From Phaeobacter sp. G2 (lineage in GTDB: Bacteria > Pseudomonadota > Alphaproteobacteria > Rhodobacterales > Rhodobacteraceae), in the NCBI GenBank assembly GCA_025163595.1, contig CP104100.1, positions 1,736,001 through 1,800,000 on the forward strand: a DNA stretch of 64,000 bases, in the 5' to 3' direction. The notes under the pieces are model-generated. The model ran no database searches and was not told where the DNA came from. It worked only from the letters and a program-made list of their open reading frames with translations. The position numbers were made by a program, and so were the translations under genes. This document shows, one piece after another, positions 7,845 through 16,636 of this stretch (position 1 is the first letter of the stretch; every line of letters starts with the position of its first letter).

Positions 7845-9679
7845 TAGTCCTCCATGGCTTCCAGCTCATCAATCATGCCAGAAATCATCGACAGGCCCTT
7901 GTCCCAGAACTTGGGGTCCGAGGCATCAAGACCAAAGGGGGCAAGCAGCTCTTTGTGATGCTTGGAGCCACCGGCCTTGAGCATGTCAAAGTACTTGTCC
8001 TCAAAGCCCTCGCCACCCTCAGCATAGACCGAATACAGCGCGTTCACCAAGCCGTCGCCAAAGGCATAGGCATAGACATAGAAGGGCGAATGCACAAAAT
8101 GCGGCACATAGCACCAGAAGGTCTCGTAGCCCTCCATGAAATCAAAGGCTTCACCCAAGGATTCGGCCTGCACCGACATCCACAGGGCGTTGATGTCATC
8201 CGGGGTGAGTTCGCCGTCAGCGCGGGCCGCATGCAGTTTGCATTCAAAGTCATAAAAGGCAATCTGGCGCACCACGGTGTTGATCATGTCCTCGACCTTG
8301 CCGGCCAGCAGGATCTTGCGCTGCTCTTTGGTTTCTGCCCCGTCCAGCATTTTGCGGAAGGTGAGCATCTCGCCAAATACACTGGCGGTTTCGGCCAGGG
8401 TCAGCGGCGTTGAGGAGAGCATCTCGCCCTGTTGGGCGGCCAGAACCTGATGCACGCCATGGCCCAGCTCATGGGCCAGGGTCATCACGTCCCGTGGCTT
8501 GCCCAGATAGTTCAGCATCACATAGGGGTGCACATCGGTGACGGTGGGGTGGGCAAAGGCACCGGGAGCCTTGCCGGGTTTGACGCCCGCATCAATCCAG
8601 CCCTTGGAGAAAAACGGCGCGGCCAGCTCCCCCATGCGCGGATCAAAGGCCTCATAGGCCTCCATCACGGTTTTTTCGGCCTGCGCCCAGTCGACGACGC
8701 GGCTGTCTTCCATCGGCAGCGGCGCGTTGCGGTCCCAGACCTGCATGCGGTCCAGCCCCAGCCATTTGCGTTTCAGCTCGTAATAGCGGTGCGACAGCTT
8801 GGGGTAGGCGGCAACCACGGCTTCGCGCAGGGCCTCGACCACTTCGGGTTCCACATCATTGGACAAATGGCGGCCAGTTTGCGGTGTCGGCATGCCACGC
8901 CAGCGGTCCATGATTTCCTTTTCCTTGGACTGGGTGTTGTGGACGCGGGCAAAGGTTTTGACATTGGCCTGAAACACCCGCGCCAATTCGCGCGAGGCGG
9001 CTTCGCGTTTGCTGCGATCCTGTTCGGTCAGCAGGCTCAGGGTGCCTTCGATGTTCAGCTCCTGGCCCTCGACCTGAAAGGTCAAGCCGGCAATGGTTTC
9101 GTCGAACAGCCGCTCCCAGGCGTCGCCCACCACGCCCAGATCATGCAGGAAGCGCTCCAGCTCATCCGAGAGCTGATAGGGCTTCATGGCGCGGATGCGG
9201 TCAAACACAGGTTTGTAGCGGGCAAGATCCGCATTGGCGGCAAAATGCGCGTCCAGAGCCTCGTCTTCGATGCGGTTGATTTCCAAAGTGAAAAACACCA
9301 GCGGCGTGGTGAAGATGGTGATCTTCTCCTGCATGTCGGACATGAATTTGGTGCGGTCCGCATCCGTGGTCAGCTGGTAATAGCGCAGACCGGCATAGGA
9401 CATGATGCGCCCGGCAATGGAATTGATCTTTTCGTTGCGCAGCACGCAGTTCAGCAGGCCGGCGGCATCCAGATCGGCCAGCTTATCTTGGTAATCTGCG
9501 GCAAAGGCGCTGCATTCCTGCTCCAGCCAGTCCAGATCGCGAGACAGCTCTGGCGCGTCATCGGAGGTATAGAGATCGGTGAGATCCCAGACCGGCAGGT
9601 TGCCCAGCTCATCAGAACCAGAGCTGGCATTGGCATCACGGACGGGGGCATCACGGACGGGAAAGGGGAGTTGCAACAT
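7844..9679 (-). CDS. pepF: M3-family oligoendopeptidase F
   Basis: 611 residues from the ATG at 9679, which has a clear AAGGAG site nine bases upstream; an in-frame upstream extension lacks one. This is a cytoplasmic zinc metallopeptidase that cleaves oligopeptides. The zinc motif HELGHGVH is visible (H403, E404, H407), followed by TPLTLAETASVFGE, which supplies the third ligand glutamate. The C-terminal HSPFYVYAYAFGDGLVNALY stretch is typical of the PepF clade. It is first in a three-gene coupled operon with a GNAT and a small-molecule kinase. No signal peptide. Confidence 0.93.
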   Translation of the reverse strand: MLQLPFPVRDAPVRDANASSGSDELGNLPVWDLTDLYTSDDAPELSRDLDWLEQECSAFAADYQDKLADLDAAGLLNCVLRNEKINSIAGRIMSYAGLRYYQLTTDADRTKFMSDMQEKITIFTTPLVFFTLEINRIEDEALDAHFAANADLARYKPVFDRIRAMKPYQLSDELERFLHDLGVVGDAWERLFDETIAGLTFQVEGQELNIEGTLSLLTEQDRSKREAASRELARVFQANVKTFARVHNTQSKEKEIMDRWRGMPTPQTGRHLSNDVEPEVVEALREAVVAAYPKLSHRYYELKRKWLGLDRMQVWDRNAPLPMEDSRVVDWAQAEKTVMEAYEAFDPRMGELAAPFFSKGWIDAGVKPGKAPGAFAHPTVTDVHPYVMLNYLGKPRDVMTLAHELGHGVHQVLAAQQGEMLSSTPLTLAETASVFGEMLTFRKMLDGAETKEQRKILLAGKVEDMINTVVRQIAFYDFECKLHAARADGELTPDDINALWMSVQAESLGEAFDFMEGYETFWCYVPHFVHSPFYVYAYAFGDGLVNALYSVYAEGGEGFEDKYFDMLKAGGSKHHKELLAPFGLDASDPKFWDKGLSMISGMIDELEAMED

Positions 9680-9754
9680 GGGGGCTCCTTGGCGGGCATC
9701 TCTGTTATGGCGTTGCACAACATCTAAGGCGCAGAGGGGCGGATCACAAGCAAA

Positions 9755-9781
9755 GCCCCGCGCCGAAATTCGGGGCGGGGC
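9755..9781 (-). terminator. GC-rich hairpin, probable terminator of the hydrolase/SCP2 pair
   Basis: The arms GCCCCGC and GCGGGGC continue inwards, past one mismatch, around a central AAATT. On the minus strand a short T-run (CTTT) follows. It lies downstream of the minus-strand hydrolase gene and upstream of pepF. The T-tract is weak. Confidence 0.5.
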
Positions 9782-9897
9782 AGATTTCATGATGCGAATT
9801 TACAGCAACCGCCAAGGGGGTGTTGGTCCCGTATCCGCAGGCGTAACACGCCGTTGTCTCACCCGTGGTCTGGCTAGTGGCCTGTGTAGTGGCTTGG

Positions 9898-10890
9898 CTA
9901 CCGGTATTGGTCAAACAGCTGGGTCATCTTGTCAAAAACCCTGCGGCGGGTCTCCTGGCCCTCCATCACGATCTCGTGCTGCGCCGGATCAATCAGGTCC
10001 AACTCGCCACCGGGCCAGCGCGCCATGCGATCCTTGACCGCCGCGCTGTTGACGATCTGCTCTTGCGCGCCAAGAAAGGTAAGGCATGGCAATACCGGTG
10101 AGGGGCGCTCGGCCAGTGTTTCGCATTCCTTCAGCCCTTCGCTCAACCAGTTGATGGTGGGCCCGCCCAAGACCAGATCGGGCTGCGCCTTCAGCTGGTC
10201 AATCATCAACTGATACATCGCCGGATCATTGGTCAGGGTATTGCCCTTGAAGGGCGCGGTTTCCACATAATGGCCCTGGGTCGTTGTCGGGACGCGCTTG
10301 TCGCCCATTCCTAAAACGGGCGCCAGGCCACCAAGGACCCGGGCTACGGGCTTCATCGTGTTGGGGATGAGGATGCCCCACATGGGCGCAGAAAAGGCGC
10401 AGGCCTTGACCGGCAGGCCCTCCATCAGAGCGCGCAGGCCAATTGCACCGCCCATGGAATGGCCCAAGAGATACCAGGGTTCCGGCAGTTGCAGCTGCTT
10501 GGCCAGCTTCACAACCGCTGCCACGTCTTTTTGAAAGTCGCCAAATTCTTCCACGTGACCCAGGCGGCGATCAGCAAGCATGCGTTCGCCCAGCCCCTGT
10601 CCACGCCAATCCACTGCCAAAGCGGCATAGCCGCGCTGGTTGAAATCAGCGGCGGCGGGGCCGTATTTTTCGACATATTCGGTGCGGCCGGGAAAGATCA
10701 GCACAGTGCCTTTTACTGGGCCTTTTATTACTGGGCCTTTTACCGGCTCATCCCCGGTTGGCAGCCAGTGACCGATGCGAATGCGTAACCCGTCATCGGT
10801 GGTTGCCCAATGGGCCTGTCCGGTTTCGGGTCCTTCTGCGATTTCAGCAAAATAGGGCGCGGGGGTCAGGTCCATCAGGCTTTTGTCCAT
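9898..10890 (-). CDS. Alpha/beta-hydrolase, lysophospholipase/monoacylglycerol-lipase type
   Basis: 330 residues. It has the serine-hydrolase aminopeptidase-like fold: an oxyanion strand GTVLIFPGRTEYVEKY, the strand YAALAVDWRGQGLGE and the nucleophile elbow GHSMGG (S145). The acid is likely in FLGAQEQIVNS and the histidine in DPAQHEIVMEG. PldB-type enzymes act on lysophospholipids or monoglycerides. Residues 50-61 contain a small internal repeat (KGPVIKGPVKGT) absent from the usual family pattern, encoded by three near-copies of GGGCCTTTTA. The start codon shares an A with the SCP2 stop (TAATG). Confidence 0.87.
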   Translation of the reverse strand: MDKSLMDLTPAPYFAEIAEGPETGQAHWATTDDGLRIRIGHWLPTGDEPVKGPVIKGPVKGTVLIFPGRTEYVEKYGPAAADFNQRGYAALAVDWRGQGLGERMLADRRLGHVEEFGDFQKDVAAVVKLAKQLQLPEPWYLLGHSMGGAIGLRALMEGLPVKACAFSAPMWGILIPNTMKPVARVLGGLAPVLGMGDKRVPTTTQGHYVETAPFKGNTLTNDPAMYQLMIDQLKAQPDLVLGGPTINWLSEGLKECETLAERPSPVLPCLTFLGAQEQIVNSAAVKDRMARWPGGELDLIDPAQHEIVMEGQETRRRVFDKMTQLFDQYR

Positions 10891-11180
10891 TAGGCCAGCG
10901 CCGATGCCAGCTGCATGGCTGTGCCCATGTCACCGTCGATGGTGAGTTTGCCGGACATAAAGGCGCTGGTTGGGTTCACTTCGCCGGTCAGGATGCCCTG
11001 AAAGGTCTCTGCATCGGCGGACATGGTGACATCTGCCTCGTCGTCGCTGACGCGGGCGCCATTGCCGTCCAGCACGATGGAGCCAAGGCCTTCGATGGCA
11101 AATTTTGCGGTGGCCGAGAAATCACTACCAGCCATTTTTTCGTTCATGGCGGCGGCGGCTTGTTCGAGTGTGTCGCTCAT
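10890..11180 (-). CDS. SCP2 sterol-transfer-family protein
   Basis: 96 residues, a single SCP2 lipid-binding domain (MNEKMAGSDFSATAKFAIEGLGSIVLDG, then DVTMSADAETFQGILTGEVNPTSAFMSGKLTIDGDMGTAMQLAS). Stand-alone bacterial SCP2 proteins bind hydrophobic ligands. The ATG at 11180 is chosen for its AAGGA ribosome-binding site and because the domain starts there; a longer in-frame extension to 11285 looks non-coding. It is translationally coupled to the downstream lipase-like gene, which suggests joint lipid handling. Confidence 0.87.
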   Translation of the reverse strand: MSDTLEQAAAAMNEKMAGSDFSATAKFAIEGLGSIVLDGNGARVSDDEADVTMSADAETFQGILTGEVNPTSAFMSGKLTIDGDMGTAMQLASALA

Positions 11181-11321
11181 TTGGGTCTTCCTTTGATCAT
11201 GGTGCAGCGGGGTGCACAGCGGTGTCATTGTGCGGCCCCGCGCACGGGAAACTGCAATTTTGTGTGAAGCCCCTGCTTCCAGCACTAGAAAAAACGCGGC
11301 ACAGGGTTACACTGGCTCATC

Positions 11322-11891
11322 ATGATCGTAAATCACTTGAACCTCAAAGCTATCGTGGCGGCAACGCTGCTTACAGTCACGATTTCCATGCCTTTTGCAA
11401 TCGCTGCGGGCGAAAGTTCAGCGGAATCTGACCTGTTGGATCAGCTGGTTTCCGCTGATGCCGCAAGCGCGCGGGGGGTCGATCGGGAGTTGCAGGCGCT
11501 CTGGCGTAAAAGCGGCTCTGCGGCGATGGACCTTTTGTTGTCGCGCGCTGTTGAGGCCATGACCAAAGGTGATTTTCCAGCGGCGATTGAACATCTTACG
11601 GCGCTGACGGATCACGCGCCGGATTTTGCCCGTGGTTGGTATGAACGGGCCCGCGCCTATCACGCAATGGGGGCCTATGGGCCTTCGGTTGCGGATCTCG
11701 AACGGGCTTTGGCGCTGAACCCAAATGATTACAATGCGATCTATGCCTTGGGGACGGTGTTTGAACAGTTCCGCGACCCCAAACGCGCCTATGAGGCCTA
11801 TTTGCGTGCCAAGGCTATACATCCCCACCACGAAGAAGTACTCAGCGCGCTGGAGCGTCTGCGGCCCGAGGTTGCAGGCAAGGATCTTTAA
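11322..11891 (+). CDS. Exported tetratricopeptide-repeat protein
   Basis: 189 residues. A Sec signal peptide is evident (hydrophobic AIVAATLLTVTISMPFAIAAG, cleavage near AIAA|GE). At least three TPR-like helical pairs follow: AVEAMTKGDFPAAIEHLTALTDHAPDF, RGWYERARAYHAMGAYGPSVADLERALALNPND and YNAIYALGTVFEQFRDPKRAYEAYLRAKAIHPHH. A periplasmic scaffold or assembly role is possible. It is divergent from the SCP2 gene and precedes the helicase by 64 bp. Confidence 0.85.
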   Translation: MIVNHLNLKAIVAATLLTVTISMPFAIAAGESSAESDLLDQLVSADAASARGVDRELQALWRKSGSAAMDLLLSRAVEAMTKGDFPAAIEHLTALTDHAPDFARGWYERARAYHAMGAYGPSVADLERALALNPNDYNAIYALGTVFEQFRDPKRAYEAYLRAKAIHPHHEEVLSALERLRPEVAGKDL

Positions 11892-11955
11892 GCCGACCTG
11901 ATTCCATAGTGTCACACTCGACCTGTAGGAAAGAGGCAGAACAAGGGCTGATCAG

Positions 11956-14928
11956 ATGGCAGGCGCATCGCGGATCTTGGCGGTTTTGGGGCCGACAAAT
12001 ACCGGCAAAACACATTACGCGATTGAACGGATGCTGGGCTATCGCACCGGCATCATGGGCTTTCCCCTGCGGCTGTTGGCGCGCGAGGTCTATGACAAAA
12101 TCGTCGCCATTCGCGGCCCCTCGGTGGTGGCACTGGTCACCGGCGAAGAGCGCATCGTGCCGCCCCGGGCAAAATACTGGATCTGCACGGTTGAGGCGAT
12201 GCCGCCGGGCATGGGCTGTGATTTCCTGGCGATTGACGAAATTCAGCTTTGTGCCGATCCCGAGCGCGGCCATGTCTTTACCGAACGGTTGCTGCACTCT
12301 CGTGGCACCAATGAAACCTTGTTTCTGGGCGCCGATACCATGCGCGGGCCGATCAAGGCGCTGGTGCCAGAGGTGGAGTTTCTGCGTCGCGAGCGGATGT
12401 CCGAACTGGTCTATGGTGGCTCCAAGAAAATCAGCCGGATGCCACCGCGCACCGCCATCGTTGGTTTCTCGGTTGATAATGTCTACGCTATTGCCGAGCT
12501 GTTGAAGCGGCAAAAAGGCGGGGCTGCGGTTGTTATGGGGGCGCTGTCTCCGCGCACCCGCAATGCCCAGGTCGAGCTCTACCAAAACGGTGAGGTCGAT
12601 TATCTGGTGGCGACAGATGCCATTGGTATGGGGCTGAACCTGGATATCGACCATGTGGCCTTTTCCGCGACATCCAAGTTTGACGGGCGGCGCATGCGCC
12701 CTCTGGCACCAAACGAGCTGGCGCAGATTGCCGGGCGGGCCGGGCGCGGTATGAGCCACGGCAGTTTTGGCGTCACCGGGGATGCACGGCCGCTGGAAGA
12801 TGAGGTGGCTGAAGCCATCATGGAACACCGCTTTACGCCATTGAAAAAGCTCAACTGGCGGTCGACAGATCTGCAGTTTGGGACGGTTGAGGCCCTGATC
12901 CGTTCGCTCGAATCATCGCCACAGGATGAGGTGCTGGTGCGCGCCCGCGAAGCAGATGACCTGGGCGCATTGAAATACCTGTCGCGCGACAGCGGCATAA
13001 TTTCGCGCACAACCAATGCGCAATCGGTGCGCCTGCTGTGGGACGTTTGTCGTATTCCCGACTTTCGCGGCATCTCCCATGGGGAACATGCGGCGCTGAT
13101 TGGCGGTATTTTTGAATATTTGCACGGCGGTGGCGTGGTTCCCGACGACTGGCTGGCCCGTCAGATCAAGCGGATAGACCGCACGGATGGCGATATTGAC
13201 ACACTTTCCAAGCGTCTGGCCTTTATTCGTACCTGGACCTATGTCTCTCAGCGTAAAAATTGGCTGCGTGACGAAAGCCATTGGCGTGGCGTGACTCGCG
13301 CTGTAGAAGACAGGTTGTCAGATGCGCTGCACGAGCGCTTGACTCAAAGATTTGTGGACCGGCGCACATCCGTGCTTCTGCGGCGGCTCAAACAGAAGGA
13401 GGCCCTTTTGGCCGAAGTGAATGACAAGGGTGAAGTGACCGTCGAAGGCGAATTTGTCGGACGGTTGGACGGGTTCCGGTTTACCCCGGATAAAAGCGCA
13501 CAAGGAGCCGAGGCAAAGACATTAAAGTCTGCCTCGCTGCAAGCGCTGGCGCCGCAATTCCATTTGCGCGCAGACCGGTTTTATAATGCACCCGATACCG
13601 AGATCGACTTCACCGAACAGGGTGGCCTGATGTGGGGCGACGCTGCCGTTGGTAAACTGGTGGCGGGTGCTGATCCGCTCAACCCGATGGTTGAGGTCTT
13701 TGTGGATGACGCCGCTGGTGCGGATGTTGCACAAAAGGTTGAACGCCGCCTGCAGCATTTCATCTCTCGCAAGGTGCAGGCGCTGTTTGAACCGCTGATC
13801 AATCTGCAAAAAGACGAAGAATTGACAGGTCTGGCCCGTGGCTTTGCCTTCCGTCTGGTCGAAGGTCTGGGCCTGCTGCCGCGTCACACCGTGATGCAGG
13901 AAGTCAAAGATCTGGATCAAGAGGCCCGTGGCGCACTGCGTAAACACGGTATTCGATTTGGCCAGTTCACCATCTTCATGCCGCTGCTACTGAAACCCGC
14001 GCCAACGCGTCTGCGTCTGGTGCTGTGGTCGCTTGCCAATGGCGTGCAGGAATTCCCCGAAGCGCCGCCTCCCGGTCTGGTCACCGTGCCTGCCGCCAAG
14101 GATGCGCCGCAGGGCTACGATACCATGGCCGGCTACCGCGAAGCGGGCGAGCGGATGATCCGCATCGACATGCTGGAGCGTTTGGCTGATATGTTGCGCG
14201 CCGAAGACAGCCGCGGTGGCTTTGAAGCCAAGGCGGATATGTTGTCGATCACCGGCATGACGCTGGAGCAATTTGCCGATCTGATGCAGGGTCTGGGCTA
14301 TCGCGCCGAAAAAGGCGAACGGGCCAAGGTCAAAGCGGCCCCCGAAGCGCCCAAAGAGGCTGCTCCTGCCGAAGAGGCGGAAGCCAAGTCTGAAGAGGCG
14401 CCTGCCGTTGAGGTGGAGGCCAAACCTGAGGACGCGCCTGTAGCTGAGGCTGCTGAAGAGGCCCCCGCTGCGCCAGAGGAGGCACCTGTCGAGGAGGCCA
14501 AAGCAGAGACCGCCGACGCAGCCGCAGATGCTCCGGCTGACGCGCCTGCTGAAGATTCTGTCGAAACCCCAGCCGAGATGGAGGTCTTTTATACCTTCGC
14601 TTGGGGTGGTCGCGCCCGTCAGGGCGGTGGCAACCGTGGCCAGCGTCGTGGCCAGGGTGGCGGTGCTAGCCAAAACGCCGAAGCTGCTGCTGGACAGGAT
14701 GGCCAGGAGCGTCGCGGTGGCAAACCGCGCGGTCAGGGTCGCTCGGGTGAGCGCAGTGGCGGCAAGCCCGGTGGGCGCCCGGCTGGCAAAACCGGTGGTA
14801 AAAAGGGAGGTCGTCCGCAACAACAGGGCAGCAAGACCTATTCCGCCCGGCCTCCAAAGAAAGAAAAGCAGATCGATCCGGACAACCCCTTTGCGGCAGC
14901 TCTGATGGGGCTGAAGCAAGGCGACTGA
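11956..14928 (+). CDS. Suv3-like ATP-dependent RNA/DNA helicase with low-complexity tail
   Basis: 990 residues. Walker A is GPTNTGKT (residues 12-19), the Walker B box is DEIQ (94-97), and the second RecA lobe carries LVATDAIGMGLNLD and motif VI QIAGRAGRG. This is the Suv3 clade, related to mitochondrial degradosome helicases; a role in RNA turnover is inferred. After the helicase and its C-terminal domains there is an Ala/Glu-rich acidic segment (about residues 795-870). A Gly/Arg/Lys-rich tail follows (about 880-965, repeated RGG/GQG/KPGG), likely an RNA-binding disordered region. The gene is followed after 6 bp by an S4-domain RNA-binding protein, supporting a joint RNA role. Confidence 0.9.
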   Translation: MAGASRILAVLGPTNTGKTHYAIERMLGYRTGIMGFPLRLLAREVYDKIVAIRGPSVVALVTGEERIVPPRAKYWICTVEAMPPGMGCDFLAIDEIQLCADPERGHVFTERLLHSRGTNETLFLGADTMRGPIKALVPEVEFLRRERMSELVYGGSKKISRMPPRTAIVGFSVDNVYAIAELLKRQKGGAAVVMGALSPRTRNAQVELYQNGEVDYLVATDAIGMGLNLDIDHVAFSATSKFDGRRMRPLAPNELAQIAGRAGRGMSHGSFGVTGDARPLEDEVAEAIMEHRFTPLKKLNWRSTDLQFGTVEALIRSLESSPQDEVLVRAREADDLGALKYLSRDSGIISRTTNAQSVRLLWDVCRIPDFRGISHGEHAALIGGIFEYLHGGGVVPDDWLARQIKRIDRTDGDIDTLSKRLAFIRTWTYVSQRKNWLRDESHWRGVTRAVEDRLSDALHERLTQRFVDRRTSVLLRRLKQKEALLAEVNDKGEVTVEGEFVGRLDGFRFTPDKSAQGAEAKTLKSASLQALAPQFHLRADRFYNAPDTEIDFTEQGGLMWGDAAVGKLVAGADPLNPMVEVFVDDAAGADVAQKVERRLQHFISRKVQALFEPLINLQKDEELTGLARGFAFRLVEGLGLLPRHTVMQEVKDLDQEARGALRKHGIRFGQFTIFMPLLLKPAPTRLRLVLWSLANGVQEFPEAPPPGLVTVPAAKDAPQGYDTMAGYREAGERMIRIDMLERLADMLRAEDSRGGFEAKADMLSITGMTLEQFADLMQGLGYRAEKGERAKVKAAPEAPKEAAPAEEAEAKSEEAPAVEVEAKPEDAPVAEAAEEAPAAPEEAPVEEAKAETADAAADAPADAPAEDSVETPAEMEVFYTFAWGGRARQGGGNRGQRRGQGGGASQNAEAAAGQDGQERRGGKPRGQGRSGERSGGKPGGRPAGKTGGKKGGRPQQQGSKTYSARPPKKEKQIDPDNPFAAALMGLKQGD

Positions 14929-14934
14929 TCCCGG

Positions 14935-15309
14935 ATGCAGCCAAAGGCGGAGAAAATCCGGGTCGACAAGTGGCTCTGGCATGCGCGGTTCTTCAAAACC
15001 CGCAGCCTGGCCGCCAAACAGATCAGCGCCGGACATCTTCGCCTGAACGGCGCTAAGATCACAAAAACGGCTCAGAGCGTCACCTCGGGTGATGTTCTGA
15101 GCTTTCCACAGGGACGACAGATTCGGGTGGTCGAAGTTGTCGCCATCGGCACCCGCCGCGGACCCGCCCCCGAGGCGCAGGCGCTTTATCTTGATAAGAC
15201 GCCAAAACAGGACATCTTGCCTGCAAATCCGCGATTTGAGGGAAAAGGGCGGCCTGACAAGAAATCTCGCAGGGCGCTTGACCTTTCCAGGCAACAGGAC
15301 TTCACGTGA
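14935..15309 (+). CDS. S4-domain RNA-binding protein (HslR/Hsp15-like)
   Basis: 124 residues. The S4 fold occupies about residues 8-60 (IRVDKWLWHARFFKTRSLAAKQISAGHLRLNG), followed by a basic tail (KGRPDKKSRRALDL). E. coli HslR binds stalled 50S subunits carrying nascent chains. It begins 6 bp after the helicase stop, so the two genes are co-transcribed. Confidence 0.88.
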   Translation: MQPKAEKIRVDKWLWHARFFKTRSLAAKQISAGHLRLNGAKITKTAQSVTSGDVLSFPQGRQIRVVEVVAIGTRRGPAPEAQALYLDKTPKQDILPANPRFEGKGRPDKKSRRALDLSRQQDFT

Positions 15310-15373
15310 CATCTTGAAGATGAAGCGAGTCTGAACTAGCTACTTGCCAAACAGCAAATGGGACAAAGCCCGC

Positions 15374-15712
15374 ATGACCTACGTCGTTACGGATAACTGC
15401 ATCGCCTGCAAATACACCGATTGTGTAGAGGTGTGCCCGGTAGATTGTTTCTACGAGGGGGAAAACACCCTGGTGATCCACCCGGATGAATGCATCGACT
15501 GTGGTGTTTGCGAACCGGAATGCCCGGCCGATGCCATTCGCCCAGACACCGAGCCAGACATGGATAAATGGGTGGAGTTCAACCGCAAATACTCTGAGAT
15601 GTGGCCGGTGATTGTCTCCAAAAAAGACCCGATGCCGGACGCTGAAGAGCGTGACGGCGAAGAGGGCAAGCTTGAGAAATACTTCTCCGAGGCCCCCGGC
15701 GAGGGCGGGTAA
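15374..15712 (+). CDS. fdxA: 7Fe ferredoxin FdxA
   Basis: 112 residues. All nine cysteines of the [3Fe-4S][4Fe-4S] ferredoxins are visible (C9, C12, C17, C21, C25, C40, C43, C46, C50), in the signatures [17 protein letters not shown] and [13 protein letters not shown]-terminal extension ([14 protein letters not shown]) is typical of the Azotobacter FdI/FdxA type. It is a low-potential cytoplasmic electron carrier; its partner is unknown. The ATG at 15374 starts the family's MTYVV N-terminus; an upstream in-frame start adds a non-conserved extension. Confidence 0.95.
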   Translation: MTYVVTDNCIACKYTDCVEVCPVDCFYEGENTLVIHPDECIDCGVCEPECPADAIRPDTEPDMDKWVEFNRKYSEMWPVIVSKKDPMPDAEERDGEEGKLEKYFSEAPGEGG

Positions 15713-16043
15713 GCGTCTCCGAATCTCGGGGCCGGCTGAAAAGCACGACCAGTTTTTTGCCGAAAACCACCTGAAAACGGTGATTTTCACCTGCGATTGG
15801 CAGGAACAGGGCTCCCCTCGTCTTTCGAAGGGGGGCATTTTGTGATATGGTCTGCACAGATGTATATGAAAATGAAACCCATCTCGCGTGGCATTTTTGA
15901 TGTAGCGCGCGGCCTGGGGATTGACCCACGGTGACGATAGAGCGTCTGACCTGCGATGCAGTTCAGGGGCGATAGCGTTGCCGTTGTTGTGTCGGATAGT
16001 TGCCTCTGGCGCTGCCCGGCCTCTAGCGTAAGGAAAGACCTGT
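15713..16043. other. Intergenic region between fdxA and carD
   Basis: No gene is seen. It holds the fdxA terminator-like hairpin (15811-15840), and the remaining ~200 bp probably carry the carD promoter and leader. No clear promoter elements could be assigned. Confidence 0.6.
15811..15840 (+). terminator. Probable terminator of fdxA
   Basis: An 8-bp stem (GCTCCCCT with AGGGGGGC, one G-T pair) with a ~10-base loop, followed by ATTTTG. The T-tract is short. Confidence 0.6.
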
Positions 16044-16556
16044 ATGACAAAATCGAAGAAGCTCGCATTCCGTCCCGACGAATATGTGGTTTATCCGGCC
16101 CATGGTGTTGGACAGATCATCTCGGTTGAGGAGCAGGAAGTAGCCGGCTTTGCGCTGGAGCTTTTCGTGATCACCTTTGAAAAGGACAAGATGACCCTGC
16201 GGGTGCCAACCAACAAGGCCATCGAAGTGGGTATGCGCTCGCTCAGCTCGCCGGATGTGATCAATCAGGCGATGAAAACCCTCAAAGGCAAGGCCAAGGT
16301 CAAACGCGCCATGTGGTCTCGCCGGGCGCAGGAATATGAGCAAAAGATCAACTCTGGTGATCTGATTGCCATTGCCGAAGTGGTGCGCGATCTGCACCGT
16401 ACCGATGACCAGCGTGAGCAAAGCTATTCAGAGCGTCAGCTCTATGAGGCCGCGCTTGAGCGCCTGACCCGCGAAGTCGCGGCTGTTGCCGGTGGCGATG
16501 AAATCTTGGCCGCGAAACAGGTCGGGGACGTTCTGACCTCTCGCGTTGCGGCCTGA
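16044..16556 (+). CDS. carD: CarD-family transcription regulator
   Basis: 170 residues. The N-terminal RNA-polymerase-interacting Tudor-like domain is evident (FRPDEYVVYPAHGVGQIISVEEQEVAG, FVITFEKDKMTLRVPTNKA). A helical C-terminal DNA-contacting domain follows (AQEYEQKINSGDLIAIAEVVRDLH, QLYEAALERLTREVAAV). CarD/CdnL proteins stabilise open complexes at rRNA and housekeeping promoters. AAGGAAAG precedes the ATG. A strong terminator follows at 16590. Confidence 0.95.
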   Translation: MTKSKKLAFRPDEYVVYPAHGVGQIISVEEQEVAGFALELFVITFEKDKMTLRVPTNKAIEVGMRSLSSPDVINQAMKTLKGKAKVKRAMWSRRAQEYEQKINSGDLIAIAEVVRDLHRTDDQREQSYSERQLYEAALERLTREVAAVAGGDEILAAKQVGDVLTSRVAA

Positions 16557-16589
16557 TCGGCGTCAGCTGTTCAAGAACTCAGAGATTTT

Positions 16590-16619
16590 AAAGCCCGTGA
16601 CCTTGGTTGCGGGCTTTTT
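16590..16619 (+). terminator. Rho-independent terminator of carD
   Basis: AAGCCCG and CGGGCTT arms enclose a 12-base loop, followed by a T-run. It lies between convergent carD and cobS and may serve both. Confidence 0.8.
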
Positions 16620-16636
16620 GCTGTCTTGGCCTCAGC

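Noticed and set aside
8432..9727. Long plus-strand frame of ~430 codons opposite pepF
   Set aside because: It mirrors the minus-strand M3 peptidase, which has the zinc motif and correct length. Long antisense frames are common in GC-rich DNA.
13987..15312. 441-codon minus-strand frame across the helicase tail and S4 gene
   Set aside because: It is a composition artefact of the GC-rich low-complexity tail; both plus-strand genes have clear domains.
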